Below are positions 34,519-43,735 of a stretch of DNA of 64,000 nt, one piece after another. Numbering within the stretch: position 1 is the stretch's first letter; each line of letters starts with the position of its first letter. Source of the stretch: Leifsonia sp. 466MF (GTDB taxonomy: Bacteria > Actinomycetota > Actinomycetes > Actinomycetales > Microbacteriaceae); assembly GCF_900100265.1 (NCBI RefSeq), contig NZ_LT629696.1, positions 2,790,001-2,854,000 on the forward strand. Direction: 5' to 3'. The translations under genes were made by a program, and so were the position numbers. The notes beneath the pieces were generated by a model that saw only the letters and a list, made by a program, of their open reading frames with translations, had not been told where the DNA came from and searched no databases.

Positions 34519-36351
34519 TCAGGCGCGGAGGTGGTAGCGGAGCGAGGCGAGCTCGGCGCGGAGGGCGGCCGGGACACGGGAGCCGAAGCGGGCGAAGAAC
34601 TCGTCCGTCAGATCGCACTCGGCGAGCCAGCTCTGCGGATCGACCTCGAAGAGGGCCTCCACGTCCTGCTCCGGGAGATCGAGTCCCTCCAGGTCCAGCT
34701 CCTCCACCACCGGCAACTGCCCGATCGGTGTCGTGACGCTTCCCGCACTCCCCTCCACACGCCGGGCGATCCACTCGATCACCCGGGCGTTCTCGCTGAA
34801 GCCCGGCCACAGGAAGCGCCCGTCGTCCCCCGTGCGGAACCAGTTCACCTGGAACACGGCCGGCGCGTGCTCGCCGAGCCGCTCCCCCATCTCCAGCCAG
34901 TGCGCCCAGTGGTCGGCCATGTTGTAGCCGCAGAACGGCAGCATCGCGAACGGGTCGCGCCGCAGCTCGCCGACCGTCCCCTCGGCCGCGGCGGTGCGCT
35001 CCGACGAGATCGTCGCCCCGATGAACACGCCGTGACGCCAGTCGCGCGCCTGCGCTACGAGCGGGACGTTCGTCGCACGCCGTCCGCCGAACAGGATCGC
35101 GTCGATCGGCACCCCGTCGAAGGCATCCCAGTCGTCGGCGATGGACGGGCACTGCGCGGCGCTCACGGTGAAGCGGGAGTTCGGATGCGCGGCCGGGCGA
35201 CCGCTGTCGGGCGTCCAGTCCTTCCCCTCCCAGTCGATCAGGTGGGCAGGCGGCTCGTCGGTCAGCCCCTCCCACCAGACGTCGCCGTCGTCGCGCAGTG
35301 CCACGTTGGTGAAGATCGTGTTGCCCCACAGCGTCCCGACCGCCGTGCGGTTCGTGCTCTCGCCGGTGCCCGGCGCGACGCCGAAGAAGCCCGCCTCCGG
35401 GTTGATCGCGCGCAGCCGGCCGTCCGGACCCGGGCGCAGCCAGGCGATGTCGTCGCCGATCGTCTCGACCGTCCAGCCCGGGATGCTCGGCTGCAGCATC
35501 GCCAGGTTCGTCTTGCCGCACGCCGACGGGAACGCCGCGGCGAAGTGGAAGACGCGGCCCTCGGGCGACGTCACCTTGATGATGAGCATGTGCTCGGCCA
35601 GCCAGCCCTCGTCGCGCGCCATCACCGACGCGATCCGCAGGGCGAAGCACTTCTTCGCGAGGATGGCGTTGCCGCCGTATCCCGAGCCGTAGGACCACAC
35701 CTCCCGGGTCTCCGGGAACTGAACGATGTACTTGGTCGTGTTGCACGGCCACGGCACATCGTCGCGACGGGTCCCCTCGGCGTCGACGAGCGGGAAGCCG
35801 ACGCTGTGCACGGTCGGAACCCACGGCTGCCCGGCCGAGATCAGACCGAGCACGGTCTCGGTGACGCGGGTCATCATCCCGAGGCTCACGGCCACATACG
35901 CCGAGTCCGTGAGCTGGATGCCGACCTGCGAGATCGGGCCGCCGACCGGTCCCATCGAGAACGGGACGACGTACATCGTCCGCCCGCGCATGCTGCCCGC
36001 GAACACCTCGCGGAGCTCGGCGCGCATCACGTCGGGCTCCCGCCAGTTGTTCGTCGGGCCGGCGTCTGTCTCGTCCGCCGAGCAGATGAACGTGCGGTCT
36101 TCGACCCGGGCGACGTCGCCGGGGTCGGTGCGCGCGAGGAAGCTGTTCGGCCGCCATTCGGGGTTCAGCCGGATGAGCTTGCCCTCCGCGACGAGCTGCT
36201 TGGTCAGCCGGTCGGTCTCGGCGAGGGAGCCGTCGCACCAGACGACCTCGTCGGGCTGCGTGAGGGCGGCGATGTCGTCGACCCAGGCGCGCACGGCGTC
36301 CATCCCGTCGGACGGGGCCGTGTCGGTGAGGGTCAGCTCGGCGATGCTCAT
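34519..36351 (-). CDS. pckG: Phosphoenolpyruvate carboxykinase (GTP)
   Basis: Converts oxaloacetate and GTP to PEP, CO2 and GDP for gluconeogenesis. The 610 residues have the GTP-form hallmarks: [16 protein letters not shown], the P-loop-like FPSACGKTN, the Mn-binding [10 protein letters not shown] and a TIGDDIAWL segment. Normal length. It is divergent from a RamB/ScfR-like regulator of acetate and propionate metabolism, which is a sensible controller for gluconeogenesis. Confidence 0.95.
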   Translation of the reverse strand: MSIAELTLTDTAPSDGMDAVRAWVDDIAALTQPDEVVWCDGSLAETDRLTKQLVAEGKLIRLNPEWRPNSFLARTDPGDVARVEDRTFICSADETDAGPTNNWREPDVMRAELREVFAGSMRGRTMYVVPFSMGPVGGPISQVGIQLTDSAYVAVSLGMMTRVTETVLGLISAGQPWVPTVHSVGFPLVDAEGTRRDDVPWPCNTTKYIVQFPETREVWSYGSGYGGNAILAKKCFALRIASVMARDEGWLAEHMLIIKVTSPEGRVFHFAAAFPSACGKTNLAMLQPSIPGWTVETIGDDIAWLRPGPDGRLRAINPEAGFFGVAPGTGESTNRTAVGTLWGNTIFTNVALRDDGDVWWEGLTDEPPAHLIDWEGKDWTPDSGRPAAHPNSRFTVSAAQCPSIADDWDAFDGVPIDAILFGGRRATNVPLVAQARDWRHGVFIGATISSERTAAAEGTVGELRRDPFAMLPFCGYNMADHWAHWLEMGERLGEHAPAVFQVNWFRTGDDGRFLWPGFSENARVIEWIARRVEGSAGSVTTPIGQLPVVEELDLEGLDLPEQDVEALFEVDPQSWLAECDLTDEFFARFGSRVPAALRAELASLRYHLRA

Positions 36352-36441
36352 GACGGAGTCCTTTTCGTCGTAAGAAGTGGAGTCACCTCGAGCATCCGCG
36401 AGGTTCCGGGCGTTGTGACCGCGAATTCCCCTGTAAGAATC

Positions 36442-36454
36442 GCGAATCTTTCGC
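36442..36454. promoter_or_regulatory. Dyad GCGAA-N3-TTCGC in the pckG-regulator gap
   Basis: GCGAATCTTTCGC is a 5+3+5 inverted repeat directly before the -10 of the regulator gene, with another GCGAAT at 36421-36426. It is a candidate autoregulatory site shared with pckG. Confidence 0.45.
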
Positions 36455-36460
36455 TATCGT
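36455..36460 (+). promoter_or_regulatory. -10 box of leaderless regulator transcript
   Basis: TATCGT, then six bases (GAAGCG), then the ATG at 36467. No ribosome site is present. Confidence 0.45.
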
Positions 36461-36466
36461 GAAGCG

Positions 36467-37921
36467 ATGAGCACTCCCGTGGACACGGGCGACATCGACG
36501 TCGCCACGCTCGGCCACCGCATCCGGCACTTCCGCACCCGGCGCGGCATGACCCTCGACGACCTGGGCGCGGCGGCCGGTGTCGCCGCCAGCCAGCTGTC
36601 GCTGATCGAGAACGGCAAGCGCGAGCCCCGCATCTCGCTTCTGAGCTCGCTCGCGGCCGCGCTCGGCGTCCAGCCGGCCGACCTGCTGTCGGCCGAGCCG
36701 CCGGACGAGCGCGCCGCCCTCGAGATCGAACTCGCCCGGGCGCAGCGCGGGCCGCTGTACGCCTCCCTCGGGCTGCCGACGGTCAAGCCGACCAAGGGCA
36801 CCCCCACCGAGACGCTCCGGGCCATCGTCGGCCTGCACCGCGAGCTGAGCCGGCGGGCGAGCGAGGCGATCGCGACGCCCGAGGAGGCCCGTCGGGCGAA
36901 CACCGAACTGCGCGAGCGGATGCGCGCCCAGCACAACTACATGCCCGAGATCGAGGAGCTCGCGGAGCAGCGGGTCCGGGCGTCGGGCCATGTCCGCGGA
37001 GCCCTGACGCACCGCGAGGTCAGCGTCATGGCCGAGCAGCTGGGCTTCGAGCTCATCTACGTCAACGATCTCCCCCGGTCGGCGCGGTCGATCACCGACC
37101 TCGAGAACGGGCGGATCTACCTGCCGCCCGCGTCCATCCCCGGTGGCCACGGCCTCCGCTCGATGGCACTCCAGGCGATGGCGCACCGGCTGCTCGGGCA
37201 CACCCGCCCCGCGTCGTACGCGGACTTCCTCCGGCAGCGGCTGGAGATCAACTACTTCGCGGCCTGCTGCCTCATGCCGCGCGAAGCCGCCGTCGCATTC
37301 CTGCAACAGGCGAAGAAGGACAAGGACCTCGCCGTCGAGGACTTCCGCGACGCCTTCGGTGTCACGCATGAGGCGGCCGCGCTCCGGCTGACGAACCTGG
37401 CGACAAGCCACCTCGACATGACGATGCACTTCCTCCGCGTCGGCGACGACGGAGCGCTGTACAAGGGCTACGAGAACGACGGGCTCCCGCTGCCGACAGA
37501 TGTGACGGGATCCATCGAGGGCCAGGTCGTCTGCCGGAAGTGGGGAGCGCGGACGGCGTTCACCCACACCAACCGGACCACGGAGCTGTACCAGTACACC
37601 GACACCCCGGCCGGCACCTACTGGTGCGCGACGCAGACCGGGACGACCGCGGAGGGCGGCTTCTCGATCAGCGTCGGCGTGCCGTTCGATGAGGCGAAGT
37701 GGTTCCGCGGCCGCGAGACGACCGTGCGCGCCGAATCGCGCTGCCCTGACGAGTCGTGCTGCAAGCGTCCGCCCGCGACGCTGTCAGGACGGTGGGCGGG
37801 CAAGGCGTGGCCGAGCGCGCGGCTGCACGCGCACATCCTGTCGCCGCTGCCGTCCGGGTCGTTCCCGGGCGTCGACGACTCCGACGTGTACGCGTTCCTG
37901 GAGGCGCACTCGGGCGCGTGA
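36467..37921 (+). CDS. RamB/ScfR-like short-chain fatty acyl regulator
   Basis: A 484-residue transcription factor. The XRE-type HTH is at residues ~15-70 (LGHRIRHFRTRRGMTLDDLG to LIENGKREP). A central IrrE/DUF955-like domain includes MALQAMAHRLLGH and NYFAACCLMP. The Cys-rich C-terminal DUF2083 region has CPDESCCKRPP. This three-part architecture is that of RamB and PrpR, which control glyoxylate, acetate and methylcitrate genes and bind acyl-CoA-type ligands. Divergent from pckG; convergent with an acyl-catabolism operon that it may also regulate. Confidence 0.88.
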   Translation: MSTPVDTGDIDVATLGHRIRHFRTRRGMTLDDLGAAAGVAASQLSLIENGKREPRISLLSSLAAALGVQPADLLSAEPPDERAALEIELARAQRGPLYASLGLPTVKPTKGTPTETLRAIVGLHRELSRRASEAIATPEEARRANTELRERMRAQHNYMPEIEELAEQRVRASGHVRGALTHREVSVMAEQLGFELIYVNDLPRSARSITDLENGRIYLPPASIPGGHGLRSMALQAMAHRLLGHTRPASYADFLRQRLEINYFAACCLMPREAAVAFLQQAKKDKDLAVEDFRDAFGVTHEAAALRLTNLATSHLDMTMHFLRVGDDGALYKGYENDGLPLPTDVTGSIEGQVVCRKWGARTAFTHTNRTTELYQYTDTPAGTYWCATQTGTTAEGGFSISVGVPFDEAKWFRGRETTVRAESRCPDESCCKRPPATLSGRWAGKAWPSARLHAHILSPLPSGSFPGVDDSDVYAFLEAHSGA

Positions 37922-37941
37922 CCCGCGTGCCTATTGCGCGA

Positions 37942-37996
37942 GATTTGCGCCAAATCGTGGGATTGGGCCGCCCTTTCCCGCGATTTGGCGCAAATC
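37942..37996. terminator. Inverted-repeat terminator between convergent genes
   Basis: A 16-bp perfect stem (37942-37957 with 37981-37996) extends inward by one wobble and four further pairs, to 21 bp with a 13-base loop. It lies between the regulator stop and the SDR stop. Confidence 0.7.
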
Positions 37997-38013
37997 GCGG
38001 GGCGGACCTCGGA

Positions 38014-38775
38014 CTACTTCGGCTGCATCCGGATCGCGCCGTCGAGGCGGATCGTCTCCCCGTTGAGCATCGGGTTCTCGACGATCGCGCGCACCAGCGC
38101 GGCATACTCCGCCGGCCGGCCGAGTCGCGAGGGATGCGGCACCTGCGCGGCCAATGAGTCCTGCGCCGCCTGCGGCAACCCCGCCATCATCGGGGTCTCG
38201 AAGATCCCCGGCGCGATCGTCATGACGCGGATGAGACTGCGCGCGAACTCCCGCGCCAACGGCAGCGTCATGGCCGCGACCCCGCCCTTCGACGCGGAAT
38301 AGGCCGGCTGGCCGATCTGGCCGTCGAATGCGGCCACCGACGCCGTGTTGACGATCACGCCGCGCTCCTCGCCGACCGGCTCGGTCTGCGCGATCGCCGC
38401 AGCCGCGAGGCGCACGACGTTGAACGTGCCGATCAGGTTCACGCGGATCACGCGCTCGAAGTGCTCGAGCGGGATGACGCCGTCGCGACCCAGCACCTTC
38501 TCGGCAGTGGCGATGCCGGCGCAGTTGACGACGACGCGCAGCGGGGCGAGCCCTGATGCGGTGTCCACCGCCGCCTGCACCTGTGCCTCGTCGGTGACAT
38601 CCGCGGCGATGAACCGTGCGCCGGGGCCGAGGGCGATCGCAGCCTTCTCGCCCTCCGAGCTGGGGAGGTCGAGGATGACGACACGGGCGCCCGCCTCGGT
38701 GAGTGCGCGCGCGGTGGCGTTTCCGAGTCCGCTGGCTCCGCCGGTGACGATGGCCGAGCATCCGTCGAGCTGCAT
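38014..38775 (-). CDS. Short-chain dehydrogenase, 3-hydroxyacyl-CoA dehydrogenase type II-like
   Basis: A 253-residue NAD-dependent [11 protein letters not shown] is the nucleotide-binding loop, NCAGI follows, and the Ser-Tyr-Lys site is seen as NTASVAAF and YSASKGG. The DLPSSEGE segment after strand 2 and the [22 protein letters not shown] segment resemble HSD17B10-type 3-hydroxyacyl-CoA dehydrogenases. Next to a thiolase, it would supply the 3-ketoacyl-CoA. Last gene of the operon. Confidence 0.85.
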   Translation of the reverse strand: MQLDGCSAIVTGGASGLGNATARALTEAGARVVILDLPSSEGEKAAIALGPGARFIAADVTDEAQVQAAVDTASGLAPLRVVVNCAGIATAEKVLGRDGVIPLEHFERVIRVNLIGTFNVVRLAAAAIAQTEPVGEERGVIVNTASVAAFDGQIGQPAYSASKGGVAAMTLPLAREFARSLIRVMTIAPGIFETPMMAGLPQAAQDSLAAQVPHPSRLGRPAEYAALVRAIVENPMLNGETIRLDGAIRMQPK

Positions 38776-38820
38776 GGTTCTCCTTCGTGTCGTTCTGTGC
38801 GCCGTTGCGTCGATGCGCGG

Positions 38821-40011
38821 TCAGCGCAGGACTTCGATGAGGGTCGCGTTGGCGGTGCCGCCGCCCTCGCACATGGTCTGCAGGCCGTAGCGCCCGCCGC
38901 GCGACTCGACCTCGTTGAGCAGCGTCGCCAGCAGGCGCGTGCCGGACGAGCCGAGCGCATGCCCGAGCGCGATCGCCCCACCGTGCGGGTTGAGCCGCGA
39001 CGGGTCCGCGTCGAACTCCTCCCGCCAGAGCAGCGGGATGGGCGCGAACGCTTCGTTGACCTCGTACGCGTCGATCTCGTCCATCCGCACCCCGCTGCGG
39101 TCGAGCAGCTTGCGGGTGGCGGGAAGGATGCCGGTCAGCATCAGCAACGGGTCGCTCCCGGCGACGGCGAACGAGTGGAAGCGGGCGCGCGGACGCAGGC
39201 CCAGCCGCTTGGCCGCATCCGCGCTCATGATCAGGGCGGCGGAGGCGCCGTCGGTCAGGGGCGACGAGTTGCCCGCGGTGATGCGCCATTCGAGCTGCGG
39301 GAAGCGCTCCGCCAGGCGGTCGGTGCGGAACACCGGCTGCAGCTGCGCCAGCTTCTCGACGGTCGTCCCCGGACGGATGGTCTCGTCCGCGACGACGCTG
39401 CCGGAGTCGGGCGTCGGGACTCCGAAAAGCTCCCCCTCGAACGCGCCGCTCGCCGCGGCCCAGGCGGCGCGGCCGTGCGAGTCCGCGGCGTAGTCGTCGA
39501 GCTGCGCACGACTGAAACCCCAACGGTCGGCGATCAGTTCCGCGGCGACGCCCTGGTTCACCAGTCCGTCCGGGTACCGCGTCTTCAGCAGTTCGCCGCC
39601 GAGGGATGCGCCCTGCACGTTCGACCCCATCGGCGCGCGGCTCATGGACTCGACACCGCAGGCGATCACCACGTCGTACGCCCCCGACATCACGCCCTGC
39701 GCCGCGAACGCCGCGGCCTGCTGGCTGGAGCCGCACTGCCGGTCGATCGTCACGGCCGGCACGCTCTCCGGGAACCCCGCGCTCAGCACCGCCGTCCGGG
39801 TGATGTTGCCGGCCTGCTCGCCCGACTGGGTGACGCATCCACCGATCACGTCGTCGACGATGGCGGGATCGATGCCGGTGCGTCCCACCAGTTCGAGCAG
39901 CACGCCGGCCAGGAGGTCGGCCGGATGGATGTCAGACAGCTCGCCGTCCGGCTTGCCGCGCCCGGAGGGGGTGCGGACGACGTCGACGATGACCGCTTCG
40001 GACAGCGCCAT
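38821..40011 (-). CDS. Thiolase (acetyl-CoA acyltransferase)
   Basis: A 396-residue enzyme that cleaves 3-ketoacyl-CoA with CoA. The nucleophilic Cys is in DRQCGSSQQA, the NEAFA motif follows, the catalytic His is in GGAIALGHALGSSG, and the second Cys is in CEGGGTANATLIE. The CEGGG form is that of FadA-type degradative thiolases. It starts one base after the aldehyde dehydrogenase stop and precedes the SDR by 45 bases. Confidence 0.92.
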   Translation of the reverse strand: MALSEAVIVDVVRTPSGRGKPDGELSDIHPADLLAGVLLELVGRTGIDPAIVDDVIGGCVTQSGEQAGNITRTAVLSAGFPESVPAVTIDRQCGSSQQAAAFAAQGVMSGAYDVVIACGVESMSRAPMGSNVQGASLGGELLKTRYPDGLVNQGVAAELIADRWGFSRAQLDDYAADSHGRAAWAAASGAFEGELFGVPTPDSGSVVADETIRPGTTVEKLAQLQPVFRTDRLAERFPQLEWRITAGNSSPLTDGASAALIMSADAAKRLGLRPRARFHSFAVAGSDPLLMLTGILPATRKLLDRSGVRMDEIDAYEVNEAFAPIPLLWREEFDADPSRLNPHGGAIALGHALGSSGTRLLATLLNEVESRGGRYGLQTMCEGGGTANATLIEVLR

Positions 40012-40012
40012 G

Positions 40013-41476
40013 TCAGGCTCCGAACGGGTTCGGAGTGAGCGTGTACTTCGTGTTCAGGTACTCATGGATGCCCTCGAAGCCGCCCTCGCGTCCCAGCCCG
40101 GACTGCTTCACACCGCCGAACGGGGCCGCAGCGTTGGAGACGACGCCGACGTTGAGGCCCATCATCCCGGTCTCGAGGCGTTCGATCATCCGCTGGCCGC
40201 GGGCCAGGTCCTTGGTGAAGACGTAGGAGACGAGCCCGTACTCGGTGTCGTTCGCGAGCCGCACCGCCTCGTCCTCGTCGGAGAAGCGGATGATGGACAG
40301 CACCGGCCCGAAGATCTCCTGGCGGAGGATCTCGCTGCCCGGACGCACATCGGTCACGACCGTCGGCTCGAAGAAGGTGCCCGTCCCGCCGACGCGCGAG
40401 CCACCGGTGAGCACGGACGCGCCACGGCTGACCGCATCCTGGAGCAGCTCCGACGCCTTGTCGATCGCATCCTCGTTGATGAGCGGGCCGATGGTGACGC
40501 CGTCGTCGGTCCCGCGGCCGACCTTCAGCCCGTTCACGCGCTCGGTCACGCGTCGGGCGAACTCGTCGGCGACGTCCTCGTGCACGATGAACCGGTTGGC
40601 CGCCGTACAGGCCTCGCCGATGTTTCGGAACTTGGCCAACATCGCGCCGTCGACCGCCTTGTCGAGGTCGGCGTCGTCGAATACGACGAACGGCGCGTTG
40701 CCGCCGAGCTCCATGGACGTACGGAGCACGTTCTCGGACGCCTGCTGCAGCAGTTTCCGGCCGACCTCCGTCGAGCCGGTGAACGACAGCTTCCGCAGCC
40801 GCGGGTCCGCGATGATCGGAGCCGACACCTTGCCGGAGGTCGTCGTCGTGACGACGTTGAGCACGCCGCCGGGGAGCCCCGCATCCTCCAGCAGTTTGGC
40901 GAAGTAGAGCGTGGTCAGCGGTGTGAGCTCCGCCGGCTTGATGACGACCGTGCAGCCCGCGGCGAGCGCCGGAGCGATCTTCCGCGTCGCCATCGCGAGG
41001 GGGAAGTTCCACGGCGTGATCAGGAAGCAGGGGCCGACGGGATGCTGCGAGACGATCATCCGCCCGGTGCCTTCCGGGTTGCTCCCGTAGCGGCCGGAAA
41101 TGCGGACGGCCTCCTCGGAGAACCACCGGAGGAACTCGCCGCCGTAGGTGACCTCGCCGCTCGCCTCGGCGAGGGGCTTGCCCATCTCGAGCGTCATCAG
41201 CAGCGCGAACTCGTCGCGCCGTTCCTGCAGCAGGTCGAAGGCGCGGCGGAGGATCTCGCCGCGAGTCCGGGCCGGCGTCGCGGCCCAGGCATCGGCTGCG
41301 GCGACGGCGGCGTCGAGCGCACGGATGCCGTCCTCCGGCGACGCGTCGGCGATGTCCATGAGCTTGTCGCCCGTCGCCGGGTCGTACACCGGGAAGGTAC
41401 CCGCCGAACCGGTCGTCCACTCCCCTCCGATGTAGAGTCCGTCCGGCACACGCTCCAGCAGAGCCTTCTCATCCAT
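40013..41476 (-). CDS. NAD(P)-dependent succinate-semialdehyde dehydrogenase-type ALDH
   Basis: A 487-residue aldehyde dehydrogenase of the GabD subgroup. The catalytic Glu is in [17 protein letters not shown] and the Cys in [12 protein letters not shown]. The EIFGPVLSI and [21 protein letters not shown] motifs are complete. The latter is typical of succinate-semialdehyde dehydrogenases. It overlaps the Lrp-type regulator stop by one base. With the thiolase and SDR it forms a catabolic operon; the actual aldehyde is not proven. Confidence 0.9.
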   Translation of the reverse strand: MDEKALLERVPDGLYIGGEWTTGSAGTFPVYDPATGDKLMDIADASPEDGIRALDAAVAAADAWAATPARTRGEILRRAFDLLQERRDEFALLMTLEMGKPLAEASGEVTYGGEFLRWFSEEAVRISGRYGSNPEGTGRMIVSQHPVGPCFLITPWNFPLAMATRKIAPALAAGCTVVIKPAELTPLTTLYFAKLLEDAGLPGGVLNVVTTTTSGKVSAPIIADPRLRKLSFTGSTEVGRKLLQQASENVLRTSMELGGNAPFVVFDDADLDKAVDGAMLAKFRNIGEACTAANRFIVHEDVADEFARRVTERVNGLKVGRGTDDGVTIGPLINEDAIDKASELLQDAVSRGASVLTGGSRVGGTGTFFEPTVVTDVRPGSEILRQEIFGPVLSIIRFSDEDEAVRLANDTEYGLVSYVFTKDLARGQRMIERLETGMMGLNVGVVSNAAAPFGGVKQSGLGREGGFEGIHEYLNTKYTLTPNPFGA

Positions 41477-42015
41477 CAGCCGCGTTCCTCCTCGTTCTTC
41501 GCGTCGTTCTGCGCATCGTTCTGGGTGTCGTCGTTCTTCGTGTCGTCGTCGGGGGCCACCGCCGCCTGGACGAGCGGCACCGCCCGGTGGTCGATCTTGG
41601 TGGCGAGGGCGATGACCGTCGACGTCCGCATGATGCCCGGATCGCTGACGATGCGGTCGATCACCCGCTGCAGATCTGAGTTGGAGCGGGCGACGGCGCG
41701 GATCATCAGGTCACCGGCACCCGTGATGGTGTGCACTTCGAGCACTTCGGGGATGGCCTGCAGGTGCTCGACGACGGTGACATCCCGGTCGCCCTGGGCG
41801 ATCTCCGCGGTCACGAAAGCGGTCACCGGGTACCCGAGCCGGTCGGTGTCGATCGTCGGCGCGAAGTCGCGCACGACCCCGGACCGCTGGAGCCGATCCA
41901 GCCGCGCCTGCACGGTCCCCCGCGCCACCCCGAGACGCCGCGAGGCCTCGAACACGCCGAGCCGCGGCTCCTCGGTGAGCAGCGCGATCAGATCGGCGTC
42001 GAGCTTGTCGATCAT
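41476..42015 (-). CDS. Lrp/AsnC-family regulator
   Basis: A 179-residue regulator with an N-terminal HTH (LDADLIALLTEEPRLGVFEASRRLGV to QARLDRLQ) and the C-terminal RAM ligand domain (VLEVHTITGAGDLMIRAVA). The last ~25 residues are a low-complexity Asp/Asn/Lys tail made by repeats of GTCGTTCT/TTCTTCGTGTC in the DNA, not part of the family. It heads the operon ALDH-thiolase-SDR and probably regulates it in response to a metabolite. Confidence 0.9.
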   Translation of the reverse strand: MIDKLDADLIALLTEEPRLGVFEASRRLGVARGTVQARLDRLQRSGVVRDFAPTIDTDRLGYPVTAFVTAEIAQGDRDVTVVEHLQAIPEVLEVHTITGAGDLMIRAVARSNSDLQRVIDRIVSDPGIMRTSTVIALATKIDHRAVPLVQAAVAPDDDTKNDDTQNDAQNDAKNEEERG

Positions 42016-42062
42016 GCGGCCTCCTTCGGTCCTCGCACATCGTACGACGCAGGGTACGCGCC

Positions 42063-42126
42063 TACGGCACGCTGACCGAAGCTCCCAGGAAGGGCAGAGC
42101 AGCCTGCTTGAAGCCGCGGGCGCTCA
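42063..42126. repeat. Left 64-bp direct repeat bounding the Rhs island
   Basis: Identical to 56283-56346, with one mismatch and seven more matches after it. It is a detached copy of the 3' end of the alpha/beta hydrolase gene (encoding ARGFKQAALPFLGASVSVP and a stop). It marks the left edge of the 14.2-kb island. Confidence 0.95.
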
Positions 42127-42699
42127 ACGTGGTGGAGTCTGTGGTCCGAGGATCTCGGAAATAGCTGCAGCAGCCTCCTGAGCCCAGGCATACTCGGCGA
42201 CGAGGAAGTCGCTCGAGGGATGGCTCACCCGGATCGGGAGCGTGACCTTTGCTCCCACGACTTCGCAGGAGAGGTACCAAGCGGTGTAAGCGCCGGGACC
42301 GGCCACGCCCGCCCGGATGGATCGGAACTCTGCGGGATGAACAATCGTGAGCCCCTGGTCGCCTCGATGCCCGTGAACGATGGACAGACCTTCGCTCGAC
42401 ACAGCGACGACGAAGTGGGGGCTCACCCGCGGGGGTGTGCTCTCGCCACGGAGCTTCGCGATCTTCTTGACCGCATATATGGTGTCCAGCCCCCAGACGG
42501 CATTGAACGTCTGCGCCGCTCCCACCAGATCTCGGACATTCGACGTTCGTGCCGGCTCACCGTCGCGCCAGGTGCGTCGGGTGACAAGGGCGTGGGCGAC
42601 AGCCGCTGAGAGCACGCCGAGCAGTACGACTGCAACAGCGATGAGGGCGACCCCGTTGTGCTCGACCATCGGATTCATCACCGCGCTTCCGCTTTTCAC
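42124..42699 (-). CDS. Membrane protein, candidate Rhs immunity protein (local family B, copy 1)
   Basis: A 191-residue protein with an N-terminal transmembrane helix (VALIAVAVVLLGVLSAAVAHAL) followed by a beta-rich domain that reads like a bacterial PH domain (VAVSSEGLSIVHG then EFRSIRAG and TLPIRVSHPSSDF). It is a clear paralogue of the protein at 46857-47384: SPHFV-AVSSEGL-VHG-RGD-G-T-VH-EFRSI is shared. No tip gene precedes it now, so it is an orphan. The GTG at 42699 overlaps the previous stop; the ATG at 42678 is an alternative start. Its stop lies in the left direct repeat. Confidence 0.7.
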   Translation of the reverse strand: MKSGSAVMNPMVEHNGVALIAVAVVLLGVLSAAVAHALVTRRTWRDGEPARTSNVRDLVGAAQTFNAVWGLDTIYAVKKIAKLRGESTPPRVSPHFVVAVSSEGLSIVHGHRGDQGLTIVHPAEFRSIRAGVAGPGAYTAWYLSCEVVGAKVTLPIRVSHPSSDFLVAEYAWAQEAAAAISEILGPQTPPR

Positions 42700-43481
42700 G
42701 ATCGAATCCGGCGCGGGCGAATGGGCGGGGCGGGCGGGGGCACATCCCTGCTCACGCCCCGCACGCGTTCCAGGGCGGCCACGAGGTCACCGACGTTCTT
42801 GGATCGTCCCTCTTCCGTTCGCCAGCTATGGACCTGGAAGGGCAGAAGGATCTCATCTTCGCCGCTCCTGACGGTGAGGACGAGAACCTGCCTGCCGCCG
42901 ATGGTGGTCAGCTCGGAGCCCATCCAGATGCCGACGATCTCCGATGCGGCCAGATCGAGGATGACGCCGGGCCACAAGTAACCGGGCAGGATGCGAATGC
43001 CTTCGGGCGACACGTCCACTCGGGCAGTCGAGCTCGTAAGTGGGTCCGGGTCTTCGACGCCGAGGAGCATGGCGCTTACGAAGAGCCACTGGTCCCAATC
43101 GGTCCGGATGGACAAGCGCAAATGCGGTGCTCCGCTTTCTCGCTGGCTGACGACGAGGTTCTTCCAGTCTGACTCGGGGTCAGACCCGGCCCCGAGCGAC
43201 CGTCGGCGTTCAGCCAGCGAGACCTGACGCGCGACCGCGTCCTCGTAGCTCAGCCTGGAGATCATGAAGTAGCCGGGTTCGTTCGTCCACATCACCTGCA
43301 GCCACGCGGGTACGGCCAAGAATCCCGCACAGACCACAAACGCGAGCCAGGGTACAGCGAAGATGCCCGGCAACATGAGGTTCACCAGAACCAAGATGAC
43401 GGGAACCGACAACGCCCACGCAGCCAGCTTGGCCGCGAAGAAAAATCGCTTCCGTGCCTGCCAGTCCCAGTCATCAAACAT
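42696..43481 (-). CDS. Membrane protein, candidate Rhs immunity protein (local family A, copy 3)
   Basis: A 261-residue protein: short N-terminus FDDWDWQARKRFFF, two transmembrane helices (~15-60), then a PH-like beta domain (DVSPEGIRILPGYLWPGVILDL, IVGIWMGSELTTIGGRQVLVL, EILLPFQVHSW). Paralogous to 44943-45704 and 47875-48627, which also start with W-x-W-(D/T)-x-R-(K/R). It follows an Rhs-core scrap that has lost its tip, so it looks like an orphan kept after tip loss. The Pro/Arg-rich end overlaps the next gene by four bases. Confidence 0.7.
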   Translation of the reverse strand: MFDDWDWQARKRFFFAAKLAAWALSVPVILVLVNLMLPGIFAVPWLAFVVCAGFLAVPAWLQVMWTNEPGYFMISRLSYEDAVARQVSLAERRRSLGAGSDPESDWKNLVVSQRESGAPHLRLSIRTDWDQWLFVSAMLLGVEDPDPLTSSTARVDVSPEGIRILPGYLWPGVILDLAASEIVGIWMGSELTTIGGRQVLVLTVRSGEDEILLPFQVHSWRTEEGRSKNVGDLVAALERVRGVSRDVPPPAPPIRPRRIRS

Positions 43482-43529
43482 CGGTTTTCGCCACTTCCCG
43501 CTGAACCTTGGACTGGATGGTCAGAGATG

Positions 43530-43655
43530 TCACGCACCCACCGCGTCCCGGATCAGCGTCGTCGTGCCGCTCACCTCTGTGGTCTGCCCCGCCGGGTTGT
43601 AGCCGAACCTGGCGGGGTTCCGCCCCACCGATTGCGAGACCCGGTTACCCGCGGG
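43530..43655 (-). pseudogene. Rhs-core remnant without tip (cassette 6)
   Basis: The minus strand reads AGNRVSQSVG and ARFGYNPAGQTTEVSG and then jumps to TTTLIRDAVGA before a stop. These match two parts of the Rhs core about 50 codons apart, so an internal deletion joined them. No toxin domain remains. The next gene is a family A immunity paralogue. Confidence 0.75.
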
Positions 43656-43735
43656 CATCGAATCGAGACTCGAGGGTTGTGTCCACGTGCGATCCAGGCC
43701 CGGAGGCTCTACGCGGTGTCCGCCTTCGAGTTCGA

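Noticed and set aside
42063..42126. tRNA 3' end as the island attachment site
   Set aside because: The repeat is the coding end of the hydrolase. No tRNA fold or T-loop sequence is present on either strand.
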